Source: Clytia hemisphaerica (taxonomy: Eukaryota; Cnidaria; Hydrozoa; Leptothecata; Clytiidae). Taken from it: 64,000 nucleotides of DNA. The notes below the pieces were generated by a model. It saw only the letters and a list, made by a program, of their open reading frames with translations. It was not told the DNA's origin and made no database searches. Position numbers and translations under genes: made by a program. Where the stretch lies: assembly GCA_902728285.1 (NCBI GenBank), contig CACVBU010001154.1, positions 496,001 to 560,000 on the forward strand. Reading direction: 5' to 3'. Below, in pieces: positions 34,101 through 49,100 of this stretch; position 1 is the stretch's first letter, and each line of letters begins with the position of its first letter.

Positions 34101-37100
34101 GACTGCACTGTAATCAAGAGGTCTGCTATTCACACCCATTTTTTCAATGAGTTTTCTTTTACTTACTTCCAGAGTTTTGTTGTTCAGGTTTCTTATTGAG
34201 TTGATATCCAACTAATTGAGCTTCAACATCGATCACTTCGCCATCATTTGGTCCTCCGAAAGTTGGGAACGTCTCCGTATGGTAATCTCCAGGGCGTATC
34301 CAATTATCGGCGTATTTACACCACCCGATGTTTAACACCGCACTGATGACATATTGAACACCCGGTGTACCATCGAATGGCATACGGTAGGGGATGATAC
34401 CGGGTTTAGCCGCTTTGACGCCTCGTTGTAAGAAAGATTCCACAATGACCGGATCACAAGATATTTCATCGCACTGGCGGTCTTCTTGGATACGGACGCT
34501 CAAACAGGAGTCTTTGAGATCGGTAGGTGCACCAGATGGCAATAGAAGGTTTCCTTTGACAAATGCAAGTTCTAATAGAAAGAATTGATAATATTAATGT
34601 TAATAGTGTTTTTGGATTAAGCTACAAATTGTATAATACAGGTCAATGGGAAATATTTGATAGATATTCGATCAGATTTGGATCGAGGCTTAGAGTAAAG
34701 AATGCTTGAAAACGCATCTGAATCAATGAAGTCAGTTAGCACAAGATTTTCCAAAACTACCTAATTAGGACGAATTATTATTGGAAGATTCATTTTCCCG
34801 GTTGCTAATTAGACTGAGCTAATTCCAAAACCATTTGATTGTAAAGGATATTCTTACGTTTTTTCTCACACAATTTTGTGGTGCATCCAATGTTTCCGAA
34901 CTCGTTTTTATTAGGAACTGAACAGAAGCTAAAGGAAGATAATAAGCAGGAGGTTATTTTTGGGAAATAGTGGGGTCGTATAGCATAATTTACGGGGAAA
35001 CAATAAGATCTAGCTGAAACTTTCTCTAGACCTTCTCTATAGGATGGTTATGCCTCAGGAAAAATTCCCCTAAAATCCCACTGGTGGAACATCCCTTTTT
35101 TGGGACATTTCTATTTTCCCCAGGCAAAATCCTAAAGGCGAAATTTTTTGAAAATTTCAAACTTATTTTCAGAGAATATCATGTATACCATTCGAAAGCT
35201 CTCGAAAAACTATATAGAAGTGCCTGGGGAAAATAGAAATGTCCCAAAAAAGGGATGTTCCACCAGTGGGATTTTAGTGGAACTTTTCCTGAGGTATAAG
35301 CATCCTATAGAGAAAGTCTGGAGAAAGTTTCAGCTAGATCTTATTTTTTTCCTACAAACAGCCTGTATTTTTGTAACACGACCACACTAAAATCGAAAGT
35401 CAAAAATACTCAATGCTTTGAAATTGAAAGTCAAAAGAGTGTAACGTGTAAGGATCGATTTAACGGAATATTATATTTCATACGGTACAAGGCGTTCTAA
35501 AGTAACTTTAGAACGCCATGATACGGTATAACACACTCTACACAAAACATTGTGCAACCTATACAGCCTCCTTTATTCACAGCTGTCGTCGGTAATGATA
35601 ATGAAGAAAGTATTGTTTATTTTACGAGCGTTGACTTACCACGTGTTGCATTGTTCTTTATCAAGGAAAGATTCTCCATGCTGCTTCATCATCCCTTCGG
35701 AATAACATACACCTGAAAATCAAAGTGTTACAAAGGTATTGAATATATGGGAGCATTAAAGTTATCTTCAATTAGACGCGATCCAGAAACAGGATGAAAA
35801 TACTAGATAGAAAGAGTCGATATTTTACGTTAATAGCCCAGTGACTTTGATACAGTTTTTGATTGTTTTCACTGGGCCCACGGCCATCCGACTCCGCTAT
35901 CTATGAATCGCGAACCCCTGGTTTGTAACGATGACGCCTTTGACCAATTACATGTTTTATTTTTTATAAGCATTGCACCTATAAGCATATGGAGGCTCAG
36001 ATATGGGGAAAAATTAAGCATATGGCAAGCATTACTTGAGCCTACGAAGAATGTTTTTTTCCTGATTTTGGCTTTTTTGGCTGGAATTTTACGGATTTTC
36101 AGTATTTCCCTAAATTTATGCTTTAGATTTAAGCATCCCTCAAGCATTTTTCAGCCTTATTTAAGCTTTCGACCTAAGCATCTCTGAGCCTGTTTTCGGA
36201 TTTTTGTATGCTTATAAAAAAAAAAACATGTAGTCACCGCTCCTTAACACCTTAACACTATTGCAGTAATGAAGATTGTTCATAAGTCTTCGTTACGCGT
36301 TGATTTGGCAGAAAAACCTTTCCATCTTTACCTTTTGGGCATCCTTTTCTTGTACAGCCCCACAGTCCATTTGACATACACCGGCTGAAGTAAACAAATA
36401 AAAAATAGTTTATATATTGGACGGAGGATCGTCGATACAAAAATACCATTAGATGCTAGAAATAGTTAAAAATAATTAATACTTTAGATACGCCGTTATC
36501 AATGACCTCAACTGGATCCAATGTTTTGAGGGTACTTAATCAAACATGAATTTTGTGTTTTATGTAATAAACAGATGAAATGAAACTTACCATCTATTAC
36601 ATTGTTGGTAAGCGCTTTCACCCGCCTTGTAATAAACTCCATTCAAAGTGCACCCACATTCAACCAATGAGTTGGATCTCGTGTTAGCAACCTCGTCCCC
36701 AGTCTTTGTATTGACACACCAGCATTCACCAGTGGATCGATCGCATTGTCGGTTCTTGAAGTCCCCTTGTAAGTCGCATTGCGGCGTGAAGGAGCCAGGG
36801 GTTGCAGCACGTGTTGTACATGGACCTGATGTGATGAAAAGAAGTATAATGTAAATTGTACTTTGTTGCAACCAACTTTAATGGCTAAATTAGAATTCAG
36901 ATTAATTGGAGGAAAAAACCTCCGTCAGTTTGATTGTACAGGCGTAAATCTGGATTGAATAGGAGACCGTCTGTTCAGTGAGGCCTTTCATTTTCTTGAG
37001 TCAAATAATGAAATTCAAGCTCCTAATAAATAAAACAAAGGGTTGAGAATTATGATTGTGAAAGTTGTTGTCGAAATTTCACCTCACCTTGTCTTGGAGG

Positions 37101-40100
37101 TGTTATTCTGTAGATGTCAACTTTGACGTCTTTCTGGTAACTCAAAATATCCTTTTTGATTTCAACACCATGTGCGATGTTCATGACGTAATCAGAATCA
37201 CGTAACCAATCACTGGACCCTGCTGCAGGACACCATCCAACATTAATTGTGACCGATACCAATAACCTGTACAACTGACTCTGTTTCTTGAACCGTAATT
37301 CATAATTGTAGCTTCCATCAGATTTTAAGATTGGGCTTCTATCGGTTCGCTCAGCAAGTTTTGGTATTTTACAATCAGTTGTAACGCACATGATTTCTTC
37401 AGCGATGGAGTATCGAACGCAACTGCCGCTAGGTAGTTTGTTGTTTTTCATTGGTGGAGCCAGAAGAACTTTTCCAGAAACTTTAATCTCGTTGGTTGCC
37501 TTATCATCAGTACACATGAAGTAATTCTTGATGCTTAAACTTTGGTCTTTACATTTTGCATTTTCGAATTCACATTCATTTGGGTAAGTGCGTCCATCAC
37601 TTCCACAAACTGGCTTGTATTCACGAGTACATGGTCGAACGCAGCTTTCTAAACGAGAAAAAAGGGAAGTTTGATGAGCTTTGAACAAGATAAAGGACTA
37701 CTGGGACAGGAAGGAAAAGAAGAGAACGAAATCATTACTTGAGAGAGTCTCATTTTTACTTTCAGAGAACACAATGGTAAAGGTGGTTGCCATGCATTCA
37801 ATCTTTGTAGGAGCAGAGAAATTTTCCCTATTTACACTTTTGGCACGAATTTTAGCAATTACTATTGAAGTATCACTTTACGATTTTAAGATGAAATAGA
37901 GCAAGTTTACTTTGTAATCAAGAAGAAATTCGATGCGTGTTGTTGTTGTCAGGTTTATATCACATGTTATGATAATCTTACGAAAGAGTATATAGTATCA
38001 GAGCTTTCAGACGATTTCATACATGCAAGATGGAAGGGTTGAAACTCTTCCGATTTCTGCTCTTTTGCACACTAGCAGTGCAAATTACCGAAACGTTTGA
38101 CTGCAGTTCAACAAATGAGAAGCTACAAATTCATTTAGTACCCCATACACACAACGATGTAGGTTGGTTGAAAACTGTTGATGAATATTTTTATGGTGGA
38201 AACAAGACCATACAAGATGCTGCAGTGCAATATATCTTGGATACCGTAGTGACAGAACTACAGAAGAGCCCAAACCGAACTTTCATTTATGTAGAGATTG
38301 CGTTCTTTAAAAGATGGTGGGACCAACAAACTGATGAAGTAAAATCAGTTGTCAAGGGACTGGTTGCTAATAAACAATTGGAATTCATAAATGGCGGATG
38401 GTGCATGAATGATGAAGGTAAAAGTTAGTTTTGTAGATTTTTGAATTTGTAGGTTAACACCTAATTTGATCACGCTTCCACAAAAATCCATTAAGAGTTA
38501 ATAAAATACAACATAAAATTAGAATCTAACGCCATAGAATCTATCAAATAATCCAATTTCCGTTTCCTTCTCCTAGCTGCGACTCACTACAACGGCATCA
38601 TAGATCAGATGACGTTAGGACTCCGTTTCATCAATGATACCTTCGGTGAAGACGCCCGGCCGACAATCGGATGGCATATCGACCCTTTCGGACACTCTGC
38701 GGAACAAGCTTCATTATTCTCTTTGATGTCTTTCGATGGATTCTTTTTGGGAAGAATTGACCAAGAGGATAAGGTGATTTGAAAAATTTTGAATCTTTTA
38801 AAGTGAGTTTATATTTATATTACTTATATTATAAGTAACAGCTCTAATTGCACTCATTTTAAGTCAAGATTTGATGTACTTTTAATGAGAAGTTTCATAC
38901 TTTCATATTTTACACAAGTGAATTCTTATAAGTACAGACGGCCAAAATGCGAAGAAAACCTTTTTAACTAAGTGTTTGAGTACATTTAATTTCGACGAAT
39001 TACACGTACAGTGTCCCCTCAAAAGCTCATAGGGAGCACATCAATTTTTTTTCGAATTACAGTTTACTGTATCCAAAACTGATCTATGAAGGTTATTTTT
39101 TTAAACAGAGAATAGCGAGTTTATGTGTGTGCACTTTTGAAGACTGACGACCCGCAATTCTGACCCGTTAAATCGAAGACAGTAAAGATACTTGTCCTCA
39201 GTTGATCAGAATCTAGACAAATATCTGAAAAAGTTAACCGTCACCGTCACAGAAAACACACATCTATAAACTCGTTAATGTAACTTATTTGTAGGACAAA
39301 CGAATGGCAGAGCAGCGAATGGAGATGTTGTGGCAGGGAAGTCGAAATTACGGTCAATCATCACAAATCTTCACAGGTGTCACTTACAACAGTTATCATG
39401 CGCCGTCTGGTTTCTGCTTCGATGATCATTGTTCAGATCCACCCATACAAGACGATGGGCGGCTTTACGACGTGAATGTAAAGGAGAGAGTTGACTTGTT
39501 TGTGAAAGAAACGTGTGACCAGGCAAAGAGTTACAAAACAAATCATATCATGTTAACAATGGGGGAAGACTTCAATTATCAAAATGCTTTGAAGTGGTTC
39601 AAAAACCTCGATAAATTGGTCAAATATGTCAACGAGGTAGCTTTCTCACTAGCTTTGTATCTTATTGATTGAGCAGACGTTATTGTTTTTAAGCGACTTC
39701 TTTTTTGTTTTTATTGCCACCCTTAATTGAAAAACCTGTCAATTGTAAACACAAAATATAAGTTCTTTTCTCAGCGATGTGTAGGTGAAGCGCGTAAAAC
39801 CTTCGTGTGATTTTTTTAGGATGAACGAGTGAATGTTTTCTATTCAACACCATCACGTTACCTGAAAGCACTTCACGACTCCAAAAAGTCATGGGAAGTG
39901 AAGACGGATGATTTCTTTCCGTATGCACATTGTCCGCATTGTTATTGGACCGGGTATTTCACCAGCCGTCCCGCATTGAAGGCATACATCCGAGAATCAA
40001 ACGGTATCCTTCAAGCATGCAAACAAATGGAAACATTCAATTTTGGGGATCCGAGGATGGACACGCCCTCTTCAGATGGCTTAAGGCGGGCGATGGGCGT

Positions 40101-43100
40101 TAACCAACACCATGATGCAGTAACGGGGACTGAGAAACAACACGTGACGAATGATTATGCGAAACGGTTGTCCATCGCACGTGAGGAGTGTAAGGTATAT
40201 ATAAGAACCTGAAATTTTTGGCTGATGCCTCAGCTGCTCTGTGCTTCGGAATAGAGTGTTGCTATCATGTTGTTGATACACCATATTTCTTCAATCAAGG
40301 ACATAAAAGAGTCTTAAAATTTCAGGCTTGAGGCTTAGATTGTTCATTGTTTGTTTGTTTGTAATTGTTATTTATCGTTGACATAAAAACAAATAGCTAC
40401 TAGGCTAATACAAGTCAACCTTCATTCATAATTTGTTCTTCAAGGTTTTAGCCCACTTTTACCCTCATGTTATTATAAAAAATAGTTAAAAAACAATAAA
40501 CATTTTGAGAGTAGAGGTAACCAAATAAATTATTTTATCTCTCCTTTAAATCATACAGATGCCTCTTAAAGCAATCCTTTATCACTTTCAAAACCAATAA
40601 TTTTTACTTTTTATCCGATATATCACCTTAACAAAAATAACAAAAAAGTTTTCACTTTCTTCTAGGATTTGATGAGTTCATTCGTGGAATCGAAGGTGTC
40701 TTCAAAAGATGTCCATTTTCAATATTGTGACTTTCTGAACATCAGTATGTGTAAGATTACCGAGACCGAGAAATCATTCATCCTTAATGTCTACAACCCT
40801 ATTGGTCGATCAGTATCAACTTTCGTTCGGTTACCGGTTAATTCGCGTTCATTCTCGGTAAAAGATTCGAAAGGTAAACCAGTGGATGTACAAGTCGTCA
40901 GTACTACGGCCGAAACGATGAAATTACGACCGCTCAGAACCAGTTACGCGTCCTTTGAGCTGGTTTTCAAAGTCGCAGCACCAGCTCTGGGTTTTACGAA
41001 TTATTTCATCACCAAAACCGAACAACAAGAAAACAATCCAGTAAAGAAAAGGAGAGAAGCTACTCGCAAAGAATTGAAGGAGGAAGAAATCATTTTCATT
41101 GAAAATGAACAATTAAGACTTGATTTTTCACCAAGCACAGGACGACTCACAAAGATGACACAAAAAGTCAAAGACTTGACACTTAAAGTGGATCAACAGT
41201 TCTTCTGGTACAATGGTAGTCAAGGTAACGATGTAAGTCGCCAGACCTCTGGCGCATACATATTCCGACCTAATCGAAGTGAACCTTTCCCTTTGACCAA
41301 TGGTAATAAAGCAACCATTGAAATCGTCAAAGGTGCTCTGGTTCAAGAAGTTCGACAATCGTTCGGCCCAATCGTCAGTCAAGTGATTCGCCTGTATAAA
41401 GATGAGCCATATGCTGAATTTGAGTACACTGTGGGACCGATCCCTGTCAGCGATCATCTTGGTAAAGAAATAATCACAAGGTTCGATACAGACATTGAAA
41501 ATGGCGGGAAATTTTACACCGATGCGAACGGACGAGAAATGAAAGAGCGGATCAGAAACCATCGTGATACATGGACACTGAATGTGTCCGAACCCGTGTC
41601 CGGAAATTATTATCCAATCAATAGTCGTATTTTTATCAACGATACAAAGTCGCAGTTGACTGTTATGACAGATCGATCACAGGGAGGAAGTAGCATCAGA
41701 GACGGTCAACTTGAAATCATGCTTCATCGTCGTTTACTCAAAGATGATTTCCTTGGTGTAGGCGAGCCCTTAAATGAACCTGGCTTAGATGGTAAAGGTC
41801 TAGTTACACGTGGTAAGCATCGTGTTTTGTTTACAACACCTGGGGAAGGATATCATTTGCATCGTGAACAAGGAGAACTAATGATGCTGCAACCAATTTT
41901 AAGGTAAGCATTACTTCTCAAAAATCCCCAAAGCCTTAGGCAATGTTTCATCATCTCAAAGTTTAGTCTAGGATTTTTGACAGCTTACATGTATAATTTT
42001 TAGCAAATCAAGGCAAGTAGGTTTGAAATACGTAAGCTCCTTCTAGAATCTTTCAAAAGCTGGTTGTCATGAGGGCATTTCTGGATAAAATGTTTCTCTC
42101 TGCAATCAATAATGTTTTCATGCATTGTTCAATTTCCAGCTTTTCGAAGAACCTCCATCCATCAATCGAGGTGGTTAGAAATTCGATGACGTCAGAATAT
42201 AGTGCTCTCTCCAGACCTCTTCCTTCACAAGTTCATCTTCTCACCATGGAAACCGTTCGGAAAAATAAACTTTTGCTGAGATTGGAGAATTTCTTCGAGG
42301 ATTACGAAGGTGGAAAAGTTGTGACCGTTAAATTGGATGGATTGTTTAAAGAGTTTTCTGTGGTTTCACTTACTGAGCTAAACCTGTCAGCCAATCAAGA
42401 GTTGAAGAATAAGAAAATGTGGCATTGGAATACAACCGAGTCCCATCACCAAGCGAGTCTTGATCATCGTAGCAACACGGAAATTCATAATGGCGACTCT
42501 TTGGACATCACCTTGAGACCGATGGAGATCCGTACATTCATGTGTAAAATTCAGAAAAACTAATTTTTTGAAAATACCTACATTTTTAAAACGAATACAA
42601 GCATCTTATTTTTTGTTAAATTTATAAATAAAAATATTTGACCAATATCAATCAAATATGTATTGATTCAAAGTCTGACAAAATAATCCATTGTACACGA
42701 AAAAGAAGTAAAGATTAGAAATTTTCATAAATTACGTCACTGGCAACACTAACCTCGTTTTCAAAATATTGCTATGGGAGAGGAATTCATAATAAGTTTA
42801 TTATATTCATAAAGAAACACTTGAAAACTCAATGGATTTAATCATCTTGGTAATGGTTTCAAAACGAGGCAGTCGTCGCACTCAAAATAATTTATGAAAA
42901 ATGCTATTGGTTTCGAAAAAACAACTTACCACAATTGACAATATCTTGTCCTCTACCTCTCACATTCTTCCTGGTGCCTTGAATTTCTTCACCAGTCTTT
43001 GTATGTACACACCAACAATAACCAATCGATCCATGACATTGTCGTTTTTGGTAATCCCCTTGGCCATCACATTGAGGCGTGAAAGCACCCAATAATGGGC

Positions 43101-46100
43101 GTGCACCATTTCGTTCTTTCTCTAATCCGGACACATGTTCCTTACACGATTTGACTGGAAAGAAATGAAAATTGACGTCAATTTTTTATCCTTCTTTGTG
43201 TCAAATACAGTACATAGTAAAACTGGAGCAAAAGCTAAATATTTCAGTTTGATTAAAGCAGTACTGTGCAGTGATCTCTCACTTAGGTTCTAGGGCCTGT
43301 TCCTACTTGGGAAGGAACATTTCTTTTCTTGTATTGACCTATATAGCTGTTTTTTTCATTTGCCTGTTTTTTTCCCTCTGTATCATTTAGTGAGTCCGTC
43401 CACACATATTCTCAGGCTAGACTTTTAAAAATGTTAGTTCGTCGTTGTCATCCGACCGAACGTATTTTCGAAACCTGCTGACCCAAATATTTTTATTGCC
43501 ATTTTAAAGAAGAATTATTTTTTCTTCAAATCAGAACATCTATTGTGTCTGTTTTGGTCCACCTTAAGATTATAACAATCGTGAATCCCCTTCTAACTGC
43601 TCGGTTTTCATTTCAAAATTAACCTACGCAAACTTAACTTTCACAAGTCGTCAAAATAAATTTTTTTCGGACCGGCCGACCCATTTCCAAAATCTCATGT
43701 CGGGAACTAGCAAACTAACACTTTTCTTAGTCCAACCTTAGTTGAAGTACGCAGAAAGCTAGTTAAAGAAAAGCAAAGAAAATATCGAAAATCAGCAAAG
43801 CGAAGTGAATTCCTTACCTGGTGTTTTGTATTGTTCAATTTCAATGTCTTTTTCATATTTGAATTTCCCATCGTTCAAATTCAACAGGTGTGCAGTCATC
43901 ATGGTAAAGTCACCACCCTTCAACCAATCAGAAGAGGCCTTGTTTTTACACCATCCCATATTCAAAGTGGCGTCGATACTGACAGAGGGGACGAAGTTGT
44001 GAGCCAATTTCAAGACGTAATCAATGGTACCATCTTGGTTTAACCTCGGGTTACCGACAACTGATGTAGCAAGTTCAGGGATATCACAACCTTCACGAGC
44101 TTCGCCTTCTTCGGTTACCGGCTCATCACATTGGATATTTTCCTTTACAACCATTCGGAAACATGAACCGATCGGGATACGCGCCGGAGCTCTTGGCATA
44201 AATCGGATTTTACCGGAAATCGTGAACTGCGGAGCGCCCTTGATGTCATCTTGACAAGTAAAATAATTCTTGATGGTCAAACTTTGATCTTTACATTTTG
44301 CATTTTCGAATTCACATTCGTTTGGGTAAGTGCGTCCATCACTTCCACAAACTGGCTTGTATTCACGAGTGCATGGTTTCACACATCCTGAGAAATTAGA
44401 GTATATAATAGTCTTTCATTGCAAGCAAAATGTTTTTATATCGATTTCAGTTCAAATAAAAACCTCACTTCTCCCAGAGAGTGATGATTTAAAGTAAACT
44501 TTCAAAAACTAAAGCCACATACCGACATCAGGGGGTAAAACATTCTTTGGTTTTGGTGGACAAAGTTTGAGAGTACACCCTGCTGTACCAACAGCATTCT
44601 TGTCCCTCGCCGAACAAAAGCTGGAAGATAAAGCGAAACAATTTATAGAAAGAACACTTTTTATGCAAAAATCTACCTCCCTTTTCTTCTCTAACCCCTC
44701 TTCGGTCAATTATCTAGTTCTATGACATGTGAAGTTGCCAATGGAATTATTAAATATTAAACATAATAAAAATACGTGTGTATTTAAAAGAACGGTTTAG
44801 AATTCTTACCAAGTGTTGCAGTCCATTTTGAACGATTCGCCATCTTTGTAAGATATCCCTTCATTGTAACAAACTCCTGAAAACACAAAGAAACATGAAA
44901 TGATATCAGCCATTTTGGTATTTTAAAGTTTTTGTTTTTAAATAGGAGTGATATCGTTTGCTTACTCATCAATCTTAATTTACAAGCTTTTTCATATTGG
45001 ATTGACACGGATGTGGAGAAAGATTGGTTAGAAGGAGAAATAGAAAAACATTTTCAACAATATGCAGACACTGTCCTGATATGAAAAATGTGTCTGATAT
45101 GAAACAGGCCACTTATATAAAAATAAAACCTTTAACAAAAACAGAACTATTGGTTAAAACTTTAAGAGTCCCGGAATGTCGGAAGGTGAAATGATAAACA
45201 GTTTTACCTTTAGCACATGCGATCTCTGTGCACCCCATGAATCCTCCTTTCTGGCAAATGCTGAAAATTGCAAAATTACGAAACGGTTAAATCAGGTTTC
45301 AGACCATCACAAGGAGCCAAATCAAAACTCACACAGTTGGATTTTGAATACAACGCCGATGTAATTTTCCCTGTTAACACCCAAAGACTTACTTTAACGG
45401 TTAATAATTAAAACTTCTGAACCAAATCACGGTTTTCAAAAACAGAAGTATTCAACCAACACAGAGCATATCATTTGAAAAGTCTTTTTTATTTTGATTA
45501 CTTAGGTTATAACGTTGACAGTAGAAAGCTGGTGTATTCAGAATGAAAGATTTCTAGGTATTAGGTAATTACCGCTACAAGCTACCGGGTGTCCCAGAAA
45601 AAAGTCTCCCTCTTTGAAGTGAATTTTCTCGAGTCTCGAGTCTCATTAAAGATTGATTATTTAAAAGTTCAAGAAAATTCCCTTCAAAGAGGGGGACTTT
45701 TTTACGGGACACCCGGTATTAAACCCTTTTAAAATCGTAGTTCAGCAGACGAAGGTCTCCCGTCGTTGGAGAAAATATCTTTCGTCCGTTATTGGCATTA
45801 ACTAAAGGACATACAGAACAATTTCTTACCATGAATTACAATCTTTGAAGAAACTTTCGCCAGTTTTGTAGGTGATCCCATTATGCTGACATTCTAAAAA
45901 TGAAAAAAGACAATTCATCTTGATGGTGAATCTGTCACAGATATGAGATATATTCGTCTTGTCTTCCATGATTTAAAAGAAGATCAATCTATGAAAGCGA
46001 GAGTCAATTTGTTGGCAGCTTTTTAGTGCAAGAGTCTCAAAGGGAATACAAATAAAATGAGAAGGATAATGCCGGTCTAAAAGCTTTTCTTCACCTAACT

Positions 46101-49100
46101 TTAACCTTATCGGATCTATTGATTTTATTGGCTTAAAAAATTGGTGGAAGTAATAAAAATTAGTACCGTCTTTCTTGATGTCATCTTGACAAGTGAAATA
46201 GTTCTTGATGGTCAAACTTTGATCTTTACATTTTGCATTTTCGAATTCACATTCGTTAGGGTAAGTGCGTCCATCACTTCCACAAACTGGCTTGTATTCA
46301 CGAGTGCATGGTTTCACACAGTCTGCGATAGAGAAAAAGTGATACAAAACACCAAGAACAGTCATCTGTAAAATTCAATAGAATTTAAGAAAAATCTGCA
46401 AAATAGTACAGAACAAGCTAGATGCTGAATGGACCTACCTGATGATGAAAGTTATATAGCAAAGCGAGGAGAAAAATGAAAAAAATCAGTTGGAAAATAT
46501 AGCGTTTAGCGAAAATGCATAACGCAATAAATTCATCATTGATTGTTGATGGGGGGAGTAGCCTAGCAAGCGTCTGTCTTTCCTTGGACACAGGAACACG
46601 GGAATAGTGCTTATGATAAAGAGTTCTTACAAAAAATAGAAATTGCCGCGAGAGAGTGGTTTGGAAAGATTCAGTGAACATATAGAAAAATAGATCCTAT
46701 TGCAAGTTTAATATACAGCAAAATACAACGACGTGGTTTACTAGTCTAGGGGGAGAGGGAAGGGTTGTAAGGAAAAAATAAATAGAAAGTTCTGGTCGCA
46801 AAAACCAGTTTTATTGACAATTGAATCATGCTTGATGGTGAGCATTGTTATCAATAATGTTTTTGCGTGAAAAAACAACGAAATATAAGGAAAAAGTCCG
46901 ATGAAAATCTGCAAAAACGGCGATTTCCGGGATATTTCCGGCATTTTCAGCCGGAATAGAATTTTTCTCAAAAATCGGACTAGGCCATGTTTTAGACATT
47001 GCTAATACACATCTTTGTGCAAAAAATCAGAAAAAACTAATGATGAAATCTCGAGAAAATGCCAAAAAACCGGTTTTTCCGGCATATTTCCGGCATTTTC
47101 GGCCGGAAATGAATTTTTTTCGAAAATCGGGCTCCGTCACATTTTGGGCATTACCATTTTGCATCTTTGTGCCAAAAATTAGGAAAAACTAATGAGCCAA
47201 TCCCGAGAAAAGCTAGTAACGAACGGACGAACGAACGAACGAACGAACACGGGTTAATTTATAGGACCTCCAAAGGTAGGTCCAAAAAGCAATCCAACAT
47301 ATAAATAACATAGGAACAAAAATATATCAGTAGTCATTAAAATTACCTTCATTGTCTTTTGGACAGAGTTTCAACGTACACCTGGCTGCTCCAATTTCGT
47401 TCTCATTGAATACAGAACATGTGCTACGAAAAAATGATAATTCAACTATGAATAAATACTACAACAAGAACCCAATATGAAACAAATCGAGAATATCAAA
47501 GTTAACTTCAAATACAGGAAGGCTCAGTGTTCTTGTACTTGAGTCCAATGTATGTATTTCTCGTTTTATCCCACCTTGAAAAATATATTTTGACGACAAA
47601 TTGAAAAATAGATCTTACCATGTATTACAATCATCTTTGAAACTTTCACCATCATTATAACTCTTTCCTTCGTGGTAACAAACTCCTACAAAATGGAAAT
47701 AAATGCCCAAACATTTAATTTTCACGGATTTAATATTTGTACGCTCAATAGAACGGCTCTCTCAAACAGTTGTATTGAAGTTTTTACAAGATGCTCACAT
47801 AATTGGTTATTCAAAACAATAGAGATGACGCGTTCTTTAGAAAAATGTAATAAAAGTTTTTGTTTGAATAGTTAACGACCAATCTAATGACAAAAATTCT
47901 TGTAAATGTTCAACTTGACCCCTCTCAAACGCCAGTTTGATTCGTCGAACTTTGTCTGATTCATCCCTACATTATTATTCTATTATTAAAATATTAAACA
48001 ATTATCAATAAAAAATATCTTTGTACCTGGAGGACAGGCAATTGCAGTACAGATCATTTCGCCACCTTCGGAACAAGTGCTGTATAGGAAAAAAGTAAAG
48101 AAAGGTTATATTGGGTTTGTTCACCACAACATAAAACCCTACAGTCCATCTAAAAGACCAGAATAGGTTTTCAGGCTAAAATGACAAGAACGTACTTTTT
48201 TCGAGTTACATTTTTTAAGGATGAAAATACGAACGAAAGTTAATTTTTTGTTAATAATAAAATGAAAAAAAATAACCATAGTGATATTTTTAGTCCTCCT
48301 ACATCCTAGGACCACAGAAACCGCGTTGCTGACTGATGATGTGAATGGTAATTGAAACGAAAAAGATTGTTGTTAATATGATCAGGACGGCAGATGAGAT
48401 GGAGTTTTTATAAGCTACTTTAATAATTGGTCATTTGAAGTAATAAAAATGACGTGTTCTTTAGAAAAAGTAGCAAAATTGTTTTATTACTGGTTAACGA
48501 CCAACAAATCAAATAAGAGCTTGTAAAAACTCCATCGTCCCCAGGAAAGAGGTCTTACCAATAATTGCATTCATCATAAACTCGTTCACCAATTCTGTAA
48601 GAACCTCCTTTGTGTTGACAACCTGCAAAATAAAAAATTAACAAGTAAGGAAACAAATGACGATACAGTGCTCCATACGTAAGTAGAGCTTTTCAAGGAA
48701 ATGTATTATAGGGAATATATAATAATAAATCATAAATCACAAATATCTCATGGTAATTATCAATAGTAATTATTTACGTAATAGTATCATATCTTTTAAA
48801 AATAATCAACAGAAAGATTTCAACTCACGTGTAGGTTGAACTACTGGTTTTGGTGGGCAAAGTTTGAGAGTACATCTTGCGAGGCCGACAGCATTTTTGT
48901 CTGTTGCCGAACAAATGCTGGAAAACGAATATAAGAGAATTCAACATTTAACCGATTGCAGCCTTCAAGTGGAAACCATTGGAAATTACAAGAAAGAAAC
49001 AAAGGTGATGTAATTTTATTGACTTAAAAAACTTACCAAGTGTTGCAATCTATATTGAACGATTCGCCGTCTTTGTAAGTTTTCCCTTCATTGTAACAAA

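Noticed and set aside
36258..36449. Exon 44 running on to a stop at 36258, ending the giant protein early
   Set aside because: A good donor (AAAAG/GTAAAG) lies earlier, and its phase fits exon 45, which completes the usual type I/type II pair. A minor isoform that ends here cannot be excluded.
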